Source: an uncultured Bacteroidota bacterium | GTDB taxonomy: Bacteria; Bacteroidota; Bacteroidia; Bacteroidales; 4484-276 | Direction: 5' to 3' | Assembly: GCA_903930725.1 (NCBI GenBank) | Contig: CAIYZW010000562.1 | Coordinates: forward strand, 1 to 8,466 | DNA: 8,466 nt | In this document: positions 1-6,007 of the stretch, in pieces | How the letters are laid out: every line of letters begins with the position of its first letter | Position numbering within the stretch: position 1 is the first letter of the stretch | Program-made: the position numbers and the translations under genes | The notes under the pieces: model-generated | Seen by the model: the letters and a program-made list of their open reading frames with translations, nothing else | What the model was told of the DNA's origin: nothing | Databases searched by the model: none

Positions 1-503
1 TAATCGAGGTTCTGGCTGAACATTTTGGATAAAATATAGTTTGAACTTCCGTTTAAAATTCCGGTGACGCTCTGCAGCAAATCGTTATCGTAATATTCCT
101 CCAGGTTGCGGATAACCGGAATGCTGCCACAGGCGGAAGCATCATAAAGCAGGCCCACCCCATATTTGTTCTGTATGTCGATTAACTCGGGCAAATGAAC
201 GGCAAGCATTTTTTTGTTGCCCGACACCACGCTTTTCCCTTTTAACAGCGCAGATTTCACGATTCCATAAGCTGCATCGGCATCATCAATGAGTTCGACA
301 ACGAGGTTAATTTCCGAATCATCTAAAATCTCCGATGGATCGAAACAAAAAAGAGATTCTGGCGCCTGCCTGCGCTTTGTTCGGTTTTTTACACATATCT
401 TCCTGATTTCAGCGTGGGTGGTCCTGCTCTTCTGTAAAACTTCATAAAGCCCGTTTCCCACAACGCCAAACCCAAATAAACCAATGTTAAGCTGCTGTTT
501 CAT
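1..503 (-). CDS. hom: Homoserine dehydrogenase, N-terminal part (cut by left edge)
   Basis: Reduces aspartate semialdehyde to homoserine with NAD(P)H in the cytoplasm, supplying the substrate of the neighbouring MetX. The visible 167 residues open with a Rossmann nucleotide-binding motif (IGLFGFGVVGNG, residues 7-18). They continue with SGNKKMLA (94-101), matching the family's catalytic-lysine NK region, YDASACGSIPVI (120-131), equivalent to the usual YEAxVxGGIPII, and GILNGSSNYILSKM (148-161), a family signature. The ATG at 501-503 lies inside the end of metX, giving a 17-bp overlap in another frame and suggesting translational coupling. The C-terminal half lies outside the window, so a regulatory ACT domain cannot be judged. 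It is a separate enzyme here, not fused to aspartate kinase as in ThrA-type proteins. The family call is firm; the gene symbol is the family name. Confidence 0.93.
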   Translation of the reverse strand, partial: MKQQLNIGLFGFGVVGNGLYEVLQKSRTTHAEIRKICVKNRTKRRQAPESLFCFDPSEILDDSEINLVVELIDDADAAYGIVKSALLKGKSVVSGNKKMLAVHLPELIDIQNKYGVGLLYDASACGSIPVIRNLEEYYDNDLLQSVTGILNGSSNYILSKMFSQNLD

Positions 504-1530
504 GTTTTTGTATTTGATAAAATTGTTGAATAATGCCTGTTAACTGTTCATGTTCGATAAGAAAGCCATCGTGCCCGTACGGCGAATTAATTTCATAAAA
601 AATACTTCCGGGTATGTTCTGATGAATAATGCGCATATCTGCCGGTGGGAACAAAATGTCGGAAGTGATAGCCACAACAAGGGTTTTAGCTCTTACCCGC
701 CGCAAAGCTTCGGCAATGCTGTTCCGGTTCCGGCCTGCGTTGTGCGTGTCCATGACCCGTGTTAGGAGGTGGTATGCGTATGCATTGAACCTTTTCAGCA
801 ACTTATCGCCCTGGTAATTCTGGTAAGTAACCGCCCTGAAAAATGCCGTTTTGTTCACATCATCGTCAGCCTGGGTTAAATTATAGGCTTCGTTGTTGCG
901 ATAGCTCAGGAGCGCGATTGCGCGTGCGGCCTTTAGTCCGGCCATGCCACCTTTTGCCCAGCCTTCAAAATAGGTGCTGTCGGCCTCGATTGCCAGCCGC
1001 TGCGACTGGTTGAAAGCAATAGCCCAGGGCGAAATGCTGGCGCTTGTTGCCAGCAGAATGACATTTTCGAAAAGGAAAGGTTTCTCAATGGCCCATTCCA
1101 AAGCCTGGTGCCCGCCCATTGAACCGCCAATGAGGGTATTAATTTTATGGATTTTGAGATGCTTCCTCAGAATTTCGTGTGCCGAAACCATATCACGGAT
1201 GGTGATTTTTGGAAACTGATGGTACCAGGGCCGCCCGGTTTCCGGGTTAACCGACAAAGGGCCGGTGGTTCCGTAACAAGAGCCTAAAATATTGGCACAA
1301 ACAATAAAATGATTTTCCGGATCGAATAAGCGGCCTTCGCCGACCAGCCCCGGCCACCATTCGCTGGGGTCGGAGTTGGCGGTTAAGGCATGGCAAATCC
1401 AGACGACGTTGTCGGCATCCGCATTTAGCTTTCCAAAAGTATGGTAAGCGATTTCCAATTCCGGTAAACTGCCGCCCAGTTCAAGCTGAAACGGGCGTTG
1501 ATACTGATAAACAGATGGTTTGTTTCCCAT
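487..1530 (-). CDS. metX: Homoserine O-acetyltransferase
   Basis: Transfers an acetyl group from acetyl-CoA to homoserine, giving O-acetylhomoserine, the substrate of MetY next door. The 347-residue protein has the length and motifs of the MetX alpha/beta-hydrolase family: GSCYGTTGP (83-91), the nucleophile elbow GGSMGGHQALEW (135-146, Ser137), the acidic triad residue probably Asp291 in ITSDILFPP, and His320 in YGHDGFLIE. The start lies 12 bp after the metY stop and the end overlaps homoserine dehydrogenase by 17 bp, so all are probably on one transcript. MetX-family proteins can be succinyltransferases; the partner MetY favours the acetyl ester, but substrate choice is not proven from sequence. 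No frameshift or missing catalytic residue is seen. Confidence 0.96.
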   Translation of the reverse strand: MGNKPSVYQYQRPFQLELGGSLPELEIAYHTFGKLNADADNVVWICHALTANSDPSEWWPGLVGEGRLFDPENHFIVCANILGSCYGTTGPLSVNPETGRPWYHQFPKITIRDMVSAHEILRKHLKIHKINTLIGGSMGGHQALEWAIEKPFLFENVILLATSASISPWAIAFNQSQRLAIEADSTYFEGWAKGGMAGLKAARAIALLSYRNNEAYNLTQADDDVNKTAFFRAVTYQNYQGDKLLKRFNAYAYHLLTRVMDTHNAGRNRNSIAEALRRVRAKTLVVAITSDILFPPADMRIIHQNIPGSIFYEINSPYGHDGFLIEHEQLTGIIQQFYQIQKHETAA

Positions 1531-1542
1531 GACAAAAGCTTG

Positions 1543-2841
1543 TTAAATTTTTTCGAAAGCCTGTTCAAAGTCCAGAATAATATCATCAATATGCTCGATT
1601 CCCACCGAAACCCGCAATAAGGAAGGTGATACCCCTGATGCAATCTGGGCTTCTGGCGAAAGCTGCTGGTGTGTGGTGGCCGATGGTTGGATGATGAGTG
1701 TTCGGGTGTCGCCAACATTGGCAAGATGGCTTACCAGTTTCAGGCTTTCAACAAAACGCACGGCTTGTGCTTTTTCGCCCTTTACGATCAGCGAAAGCAT
1801 ACCCCCAAAACCATTCTTAAGGTAACGTGAGGCTGTGGCAAAATCTGGATTATCCTCAAGCCCGGGATAGTTTACCTCCGCTACTTTTGGATTCTTTTTG
1901 AGAAATTTGGCAAGTGCCAAAGCATTTTCGCAATGCCGTTCCATCCTGAGCGATAAAGTTTCGATGCCCTGGATGAGCTGGAACGAATTGAACGGGCTGA
2001 TACACGGTCCAAAATCGCGCAATCCTTCAACCCTGGCGCGGATGATGAAGGCGATGTTTCCGAATGATGAGCCTTCTCCAAATACCTCCCAGAAGTTTAA
2101 TCCGTGATAACTCACCGAAGGCTCCGAAAACTGAGGAAACTTCCCGTTGCCCCAGTTATAATTTCCGCCGTCAACAATAACGCCGCCGATGCTGCTGCCG
2201 TGACCTCCGATCCATTTCGTGGCCGACTCGACAACGATGTTGGCGCCATGTTCCAGCGGCTTAAAAAGGTAACCGCCTCCCGCAAAGGTGTTATCTACAA
2301 TTACCGGCAGATCATGTTTTTTGGCTAATCGTGCAATCGCATCAAAATCCGGAACAATAAATCCGGGATTTCCGATGGTTTCGAGGTACAAGGCTTTGGT
2401 ATTTTCGTCAATCAGGGCTTCAAAATCTTCCGGTGCAAGGCTTTTCGCAAAACGAGCTTCGATACCCAGATTTTTAAAAGATACTTTAAACTGGTTGTAG
2501 GAGCCGCCATACAGGAAAGGCGAAGTGACGAAATTATCGCCCTGGCCTAAAATGTTGTTGAGTGCGATAAACTGGGCTGCATGCCCCGAAGATACTGCAA
2601 GAGCGGCAACGCCTCCTTCAAGGGCGGCCATCCGTTTTTCGAACACATCGGTGGTTGGATTTTGAAGGCGGGTATAGATATTCCCGAATTCCTGGAGCGC
2701 AAACAATTTTGCGCCGTGTTCCGAATTTTTGAAAACGTAGGAAGTTGTCTGATAAATAGGCACCGCCCTCGAAAGGGTATCGCTGTCGGGTTGATGTCCT
2801 GCGTGTACCTGTAAAGTCTCAAAATGCTGTTGTGATTTCAT
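1543..2841 (-). CDS. metY: O-acetylhomoserine sulfhydrylase (aminocarboxypropyltransferase)
   Basis: A pyridoxal-phosphate enzyme that makes homocysteine from O-acetylhomoserine and sulfide, bypassing cystathionine. The 432-residue length and start (FETLQVHAGHQPDSDT) are typical of MetY in the Cys/Met metabolism PLP family. Visible motifs are YTR (56-58, phosphate contact from the neighbouring subunit), SSGHAAQ (84-90), the cofactor-ring aspartate Asp183 in VDNTF, and Schiff-base Lys209 in ESATKWIGGHG. The inserted segment around 220-270 (GGNYNWGNGKFPQFSEPS) is characteristic of MetY rather than MetB or MetC. The ATG at 2839-2841 lies inside the aspartate kinase gene (23-bp overlap), suggesting coupled translation. 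With metX it forms the direct-sulfhydrylation branch. Confidence 0.96.
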   Translation of the reverse strand: MKSQQHFETLQVHAGHQPDSDTLSRAVPIYQTTSYVFKNSEHGAKLFALQEFGNIYTRLQNPTTDVFEKRMAALEGGVAALAVSSGHAAQFIALNNILGQGDNFVTSPFLYGGSYNQFKVSFKNLGIEARFAKSLAPEDFEALIDENTKALYLETIGNPGFIVPDFDAIARLAKKHDLPVIVDNTFAGGGYLFKPLEHGANIVVESATKWIGGHGSSIGGVIVDGGNYNWGNGKFPQFSEPSVSYHGLNFWEVFGEGSSFGNIAFIIRARVEGLRDFGPCISPFNSFQLIQGIETLSLRMERHCENALALAKFLKKNPKVAEVNYPGLEDNPDFATASRYLKNGFGGMLSLIVKGEKAQAVRFVESLKLVSHLANVGDTRTLIIQPSATTHQQLSPEAQIASGVSPSLLRVSVGIEHIDDIILDFEQAFEKI

Positions 2842-4240
2842 ATTGCTGTGTATTTAATTGTTTACTTGTTTCGAATAAGTTTTTATGAATGATGTTAATT
2901 GTAAGATTTCTGTCGGATTGATCAACGATGAGGTAGGCCGAAACTTCGGAAGCACCCATGACGATGGTTCTGATGTTGATTTCCTGCGAAGCGGCTGCCT
3001 CGAGAACTTTGTACATGATGCCGGTTTGTTCCATCAAACCTTCGCCAACCACTGCAACCACCGAAATATTTGTTACGGTTTCGATTTCGTGAACTGTTGC
3101 CAGAGGATTGTCGTTAATGCTTTTTAATGCTTTTTCAAGATCAGAAACCGACAAAAGAATGTTGATGCTGATTTGGGAGGTGATAACGGATTTGATGTTT
3201 ATTTTTTCATTGTCGAGCCTGTGCGTGACTTCGGCAAGGATGCCTGAACGCGCGCCAACCCCTGCACCTTTGAGGCGAAGAATCCCAAAATCGTCACTAA
3301 AGGCGATGCTTTTAATCACGCCGGGATGAAGTTCGGCCGATCCGTTAATGGTTGTTGCCGGGAAAATGGTGTTATCATGATTTTCGATGTTGAAAATCCG
3401 CAAAGGAATTTTCTTGGCTTTAAGGGGGCTGATGGTGCCGGGATGAAGAATCCGTGCCCCGAAATAGGCCAGTTCGGCAGCTTCGTTGTAACTGAGCTTT
3501 GCAATGTGCCTGGCATTTGGAACAAAGCGTGGGTCGGCCGACAAAAACCCATTCACATCTTTCCAGATGTCGAGACATGAAGCATCAATGCAATTAGCGA
3601 TGGCTGCGGCACTGAAATCGCTTCCGCCCCTTCCCAGCAAGGTTACTTCACCATCGGCCGAAACGCCGTAAAACCCGGGCACAACGTAGGTTTTGTCTTC
3701 ATTCAGTTGGGATTTTACATTTGGAGCCGATAGTGCAAAATTTACGGTAGCATCGCCAAAATGCCCGTTGGTGATCAATCCGAGGTTTTCGGGTAAAATC
3801 TCCTCGCAGGCAATACCTTGAGCTTTTAAAATATGGCTTAACAAAACGGAACTGAGCCGTTCGCCATAACTCAAAGCCAGATCGTGCAGGGTTGGGGATA
3901 CTCCGCCGATAAGCGCAATTCGTTGCAGAATGGCCTCCAGACCTTCGGTTCGTTGCCAAAGTAGGTGTAAACATTCGTTTTGGAGCGTCTCGTTATGGAT
4001 GTTTTGATTTACAAGATTCACCTGTTCGGTCTTAAGAATTTCGATGAAACCGGCAATCAGGGTATGATCATTTATTGCTGAGCCGATGATTTCTTCGATT
4101 TTGTTGGTGAGGCCAAAAGTAGCCGAAACCACGATTACCAGCGGGCGGTTGTAAGCTTTTACAATCCTGGTGAGGCGTCGAAAATCGCTGCTGTTCTTTA
4201 AGTTGGAGCCACCAAATTTAACTACAGTTTGTACTGACAT
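2819..4240 (-). CDS. lysC: Monofunctional aspartate kinase with two ACT domains
   Basis: Phosphorylates aspartate, the first step towards homoserine, methionine, threonine and lysine. The 473-residue protein has an amino-acid-kinase domain with VVKFGGSNL (6-14), SYGERLSS (124-131), GRGGSDFSAA (203-212), WKDVNGFLSADPRF (226-239) and SYNEAAELAYFGARILHP (250-267). Two ACT-type regulatory regions follow, at about 318-385 and 392-460. It ends there with no dehydrogenase domain, unlike the ThrA kinase-dehydrogenase fusion; the dehydrogenase is a separate gene at the other end of the operon. As first gene behind a SAM-I riboswitch it is probably the methionine-dedicated kinase isoform. Its allosteric effector cannot be read from sequence. 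The start is preceded by an A/T-rich stretch without a Shine-Dalgarno motif. The symbol is used as the family name only. Confidence 0.95.
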   Translation of the reverse strand: MSVQTVVKFGGSNLKNSSDFRRLTRIVKAYNRPLVIVVSATFGLTNKIEEIIGSAINDHTLIAGFIEILKTEQVNLVNQNIHNETLQNECLHLLWQRTEGLEAILQRIALIGGVSPTLHDLALSYGERLSSVLLSHILKAQGIACEEILPENLGLITNGHFGDATVNFALSAPNVKSQLNEDKTYVVPGFYGVSADGEVTLLGRGGSDFSAAAIANCIDASCLDIWKDVNGFLSADPRFVPNARHIAKLSYNEAAELAYFGARILHPGTISPLKAKKIPLRIFNIENHDNTIFPATTINGSAELHPGVIKSIAFSDDFGILRLKGAGVGARSGILAEVTHRLDNEKINIKSVITSQISINILLSVSDLEKALKSINDNPLATVHEIETVTNISVVAVVGEGLMEQTGIMYKVLEAAASQEINIRTIVMGASEVSAYLIVDQSDRNLTINIIHKNLFETSKQLNTQQYEITTAF

Positions 4241-4330
4241 ACAATTTATTATGATGTTGTGAAAATTTGAAAATAAATGGAATTGTCCGGTTCAGGGCCT
4301 TGCATCGAAGGCCTGAAACAGAAAGAAAAT

Positions 4331-4345
4331 CCGGATGTTGTCCGG
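4331..4345 (-). terminator. Candidate attenuator terminator hairpin in the met leader
   Basis: On the minus strand CCGGA, a CAACA loop and TCCGG form a 5-bp stem followed by ATTTTCTTTC, a broken U-rich tract. It lies 3 nt beyond the hairpin that overlaps the leader ORF stop. The short stem and interrupted U-tract make it weak as a stand-alone terminator; a role in attenuation, or as part of a Rho-dependent site, is inference. Confidence 0.3.
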
Positions 4346-4348
4346 TTA

Positions 4349-4378
4349 GCGTGGCTAAAATTCAGGAATTAGCCACGC
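4349..4378 (-). promoter_or_regulatory. Perfect 10-bp hairpin overlapping the leader ORF stop codon
   Basis: On the minus strand GCGTGGCTAA (4369-4378) and TTAGCCACGC (4349-4358) are exact reverse complements around a 10-nt loop. The 5' arm begins with the last base of the third clustered Met codon and ends with the TAA stop of the leader ORF. A ribosome at the stop codon would cover this arm, while one delayed upstream might leave it free. This is the geometry of amino-acid attenuators. There is no U-tract directly after it, so it is more likely an anti-terminator or pause hairpin than the terminator itself. Confidence 0.6.
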
Positions 4379-4494
4379 ATTCGCATAGCCATGTGAAAAG
4401 TTGAGGAGGTAAAACCTGGGGACAGGAAAGAATAAACCATCGCGTTGGCCCAAAGCCAGCGATACGAAAGAAACCTAAAAAAAACTGTTGACAT
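4369..4494 (-). CDS. Putative methionine leader peptide, 41 aa
   Basis: An uninterrupted ATG-to-TAA reading frame of 41 codons between the SAM riboswitch and the aspartate kinase gene. The peptide is hydrophobic and aromatic in its first half (FFRFLSYRWLWANAM) and ends HMAMRMRG, with Met codons at positions 35, 37 and 39, just before a stop codon that sits in a hairpin arm. The ATG is 10 nt downstream of the riboswitch P1 helix, in an A-rich context (CACATAAAAAC) typical of starts in this phylum. That places it to act as a translated attenuator sensing Met-tRNA. I do not recognise a family for the peptide and see no sign that it works as a mature protein. A chance ORF is possible at this length; the Met cluster and its position against the hairpin argue for a regulatory role. 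Confidence 0.55.
   Translation of the reverse strand: MSTVFFRFLSYRWLWANAMVYSFLSPGFTSSTFHMAMRMRG
4439..4463 (-). promoter_or_regulatory. Bulged hairpin within the leader ORF
   Basis: On the minus strand ATCGC-TGGC pairs with GCCA-ACGCGAT through 9 bp with a 2-nt bulge (AC on the minus strand, 4444-4445) and a TTTGG-type loop. It lies in codons 11-19 of the leader ORF. It could be a pause or coordination hairpin like the 1:2 hairpin of classical attenuators, but this is inference from position only. Confidence 0.35.
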
Positions 4495-4504
4495 GTTTTT
4501 ATGT

Positions 4505-4621
4505 GTTTAGTTTATAATTCCCCCGCAACCTGCGGGGTTAGGTATTAGCACCTTGCGTTAGCCTGTAGGTTGCTAGAGTTTCACCGAGCCTAATCTCTCC
4601 ACTCTTCTTTATAAATCAAAC
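4505..4621 (-). ncRNA. SAM-I riboswitch (S-box leader)
   Basis: The minus strand carries the SAM-I aptamer core: AAGAGTGGAGAGATTAGGCTC, then GGTGAAACTCTAGCAACC, then the P3 region and AAGGTGCTAATACC, matching the conserved GAUGAAA...GCAACC...AGGUGCcAA blocks of the family. The P1 helix forms between 4611-4621 and 4505-4515: 11 positions with one G-U and one mismatch. P4 is a perfect 7-bp stem (4521-4527 with 4531-4537) around a 3-nt loop. It binds S-adenosylmethionine and lies upstream of the lysC-metY-metX-hom operon, so high SAM is expected to reduce expression. No GC-rich terminator follows P1 directly; the expression platform probably involves the translated leader ORF that starts 10 nt later. 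Confidence 0.95.
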
Positions 4622-4657
4622 ACCTTTCAACCGAAAGGAAATTCGATTTTGTGGCGG

Positions 4658-4690
4658 CAAATATAGAAGAAAATATTCCAACACATGCAA
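4658..4690 (-). promoter_or_regulatory. Bacteroidota-type promoter of the methionine operon
   Basis: On the minus strand TATATTTG (4658-4665) matches the TAnnTTTG -7 consensus of the phylum exactly. A TTG (4688-4690) lies 22 nt upstream, within the loose spacing reported for the -33 element. Transcription would begin around 4645-4655, some 25-35 nt before the riboswitch P1 helix, which is where a promoter for this leader is needed. Confidence 0.6.
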
Positions 4691-4752
4691 GAAAAAAATT
4701 TAAATGGAGTTAAAATCTTTTTTAAGATGCTGAATAATAATTTTTTAGTAAT

Positions 4753-4804
4753 AAAAAAACTTCCGGCAAAACCAAAACTTCGATCAAATTCCGGTGAGTT
4801 TTTG
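4753..4804 (-). terminator. Possible terminator of msrAB
   Basis: On the minus strand AAACT-CA-CCGG pairs with CCGG-A-AGTTT across a 24-nt loop, followed by a run of seven T (4753-4759). The position between the msrAB stop and the next promoter suits a terminator, but the loop is long and the stem imperfect, so this is a weak call. Confidence 0.35.
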
Positions 4805-4894
4805 TTGTTTTAAATGCCGACCGGGCTAAATGTTTTTGCAGACAATCGGCTGGCCCACCTTATTAATATCCGCCAGCGTTCGACTGATCCGTCA

Positions 4895-4979
4895 GACTTC
4901 TGTCTTCCGCCGACTGCTCCCACCTTAAAGCGGGACCAACTGCCAACTCCTGACTTCCGTCTTCCGACTTCCGTCTTCT
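4895..4979. repeat. 14-bp direct repeat, three copies (GACTTCCGTCTTCC)
   Basis: GACTTCCGTCTTCC occurs at 4952-4965 and, with one change, directly after it at 4966-4979. A third copy with one change is at 4895-4908. The stretch is low-complexity and C/T-rich on the plus strand. Similar sequences occur as dispersed spacer repeats in this phylum from general knowledge; no function is evident, and it lies just beyond the msrAB stop codon. Confidence 0.7.
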
Positions 4980-4987
4980 AGCTATCC

Positions 4988-5917
4988 TCAAAACACCTCC
5001 CGCCTGATGTGGCAATACGGCGTTCCGCCCGATTTTTCGTAATAATCCTGGTGGTAATTTTCGGCATTGTAAAATTCGCCGGCCTTTTCGATTTTGGTGG
5101 CCACTTTGTAACCCTTTTCCTGAAGCTGTTTGGCAAGCTTTTCGGCTACAGCTTTCTGACTGTCGTCGATGTAGAATATCACCGAGCGGTATTGTTCGCC
5201 AATATCCGGCCCCTGCCGGTTGACCTGCGTGAAATCGTGTGTCTCAAAAAACAGGCGGGCCAGTTTCTTGTAGCTGGTTTTTGAAGGATCAAACACGACT
5301 TCTACGGCTTCGGCATGGCCGGTTGTGCCGGTGCAGACCTGCTTGTAGGTCGGGTTTTTGACATGGCCGCCGGTGTACCCAACGGTTGTCGAAATCACAC
5401 CTTCGGCCTGGCTTAAATAATATTCGGTACCCCAGAAACAACCCGAAGCAAAGATAGCACGTGCGGTGGCTGGTTCTTTTTGTGCCGGTATAAAATCCAT
5501 CGAAACGGAGTTCACACAATGCCGCGTGTTTTTCGAAGTCATGCCTTCGCCAAGGAAAACATGCCCCAGGTGGCCGTTGCATTTGGCACACACAATTTCG
5601 GTGCGGCTGCCGTCGGCGTCGGGAATGCGTTTTACGGCGCCTTTGATCTCGTCGTCGAAGCTGGGCCAGCCGCAGCCCGAGTCGAACTTGTCGTCGGAGC
5701 GGTAAAGTGCGGCGCCACATTGCCTGCAGACGTAGGTTCCCTTTTGCGTGGTCTTGTAAAACTCGCCGGTGTAGGGTCTTTCGGTGCCTTTGTATTTGAT
5801 CACCCGTTCTTCTTCGGGAGTAAGTTTTTTGTATTCCATGGTTTGTTGTGCGTTAAGTTGTGAAACGGGAAAAAGCAAAATGCTTAAAAATATCAGTCTG
5901 ATGGCGGTTTTGTTCAT
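4988..5917 (-). CDS. msrAB: Exported bifunctional methionine sulfoxide reductase (MsrB-MsrA fusion)
   Basis: Repairs methionine-R- and S-sulfoxide in proteins outside the cytoplasm. The 309 residues begin with a signal peptide (basic start, hydrophobic 8-18, likely cut after LNA at 23). The MsrB domain (about 29-145) has zinc ligands in CRQC (64-67) and CAKC (110-113), SGCGWPSF with a probable resolving Cys82, and the catalytic Cys134 in RHCVNS. The MsrA domain (about 152-309) has the catalytic Cys160 in GCFWG, GHAE (200-203), and a late Cys302 that might serve in disulfide exchange. The order MsrB then MsrA is the reverse of PilB-type fusions. A second ATG at residue 27 would remove the signal peptide, but the clear signal sequence supports the longer start. 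It is transcribed in the same direction as the methionine operon but has its own spacer and no SAM riboswitch. Confidence 0.94.
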   Translation of the reverse strand: MNKTAIRLIFLSILLFPVSQLNAQQTMEYKKLTPEEERVIKYKGTERPYTGEFYKTTQKGTYVCRQCGAALYRSDDKFDSGCGWPSFDDEIKGAVKRIPDADGSRTEIVCAKCNGHLGHVFLGEGMTSKNTRHCVNSVSMDFIPAQKEPATARAIFASGCFWGTEYYLSQAEGVISTTVGYTGGHVKNPTYKQVCTGTTGHAEAVEVVFDPSKTSYKKLARLFFETHDFTQVNRQGPDIGEQYRSVIFYIDDSQKAVAEKLAKQLQEKGYKVATKIEKAGEFYNAENYHQDYYEKSGGTPYCHIRREVF

Positions 5918-6007
5918 TGTATGTTTTTGTACTATAAACCATTTTCGGAGGCAAAATGTTTACAGCAAATCATTCGGTTGGTAAAAATTAACATGATGGT
6001 ATTTTAA

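Larger units (their letters stand above)
4241..4504 (-). promoter_or_regulatory. Long structured 5' leader between SAM riboswitch and aspartate kinase
   Basis: This 264-nt transcribed leader is much longer than a simple spacer. On the minus strand it contains, in order, the start of a 41-codon ORF, a bulged hairpin (4439-4463), the Met-rich end of the ORF, a perfect 10-bp hairpin (4349-4378), a 5-bp CCGGA/TCCGG hairpin followed by ATTTTCTTTC (4331-4345), and a 10-bp stem with one bulge (4291-4317). Several arms have a second possible partner: CCTGAA at 4361-4366 or 4291-4296 can each pair with TTCAGG at 4312-4317, and CCGGACAA occurs twice on the minus strand. Such redundancy is expected of an attenuator. 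No folding calculation was run. Confidence 0.6.
4622..4987. other. Spacer between msrAB and the methionine operon
   Basis: No gene is supported in these 366 bases. The stretch holds the operon promoter nearest the riboswitch (4658-4690), an A/T-rich segment, a possible msrAB terminator (4753-4804), and a C/T-rich low-complexity stretch with three copies of a 14-bp repeat (4895-4979). I saw nothing else structured in it. Confidence 0.8.

Noticed and set aside
4403..4410. Shine-Dalgarno-like GAGGAGGT on the plus strand
   Set aside because: No start codon or ORF follows on that strand, and the sequence lies within the leader of the minus-strand operon.
4478..4500. Intrinsic terminator of the riboswitch at the T8 run
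   Set aside because: Only a weak A-U stem (AAAAAC with GTTTTT) precedes the T run; there is no GC-rich hairpin, so it is not supported as a terminator.
5289..5863. Long frames of 79-143 codons opposite or inside msrAB
   Set aside because: They are shadows of the GC-rich msrAB coding sequence. Their arginine- and proline-rich composition lacks any domain, whereas the msrAB frame has all catalytic motifs.
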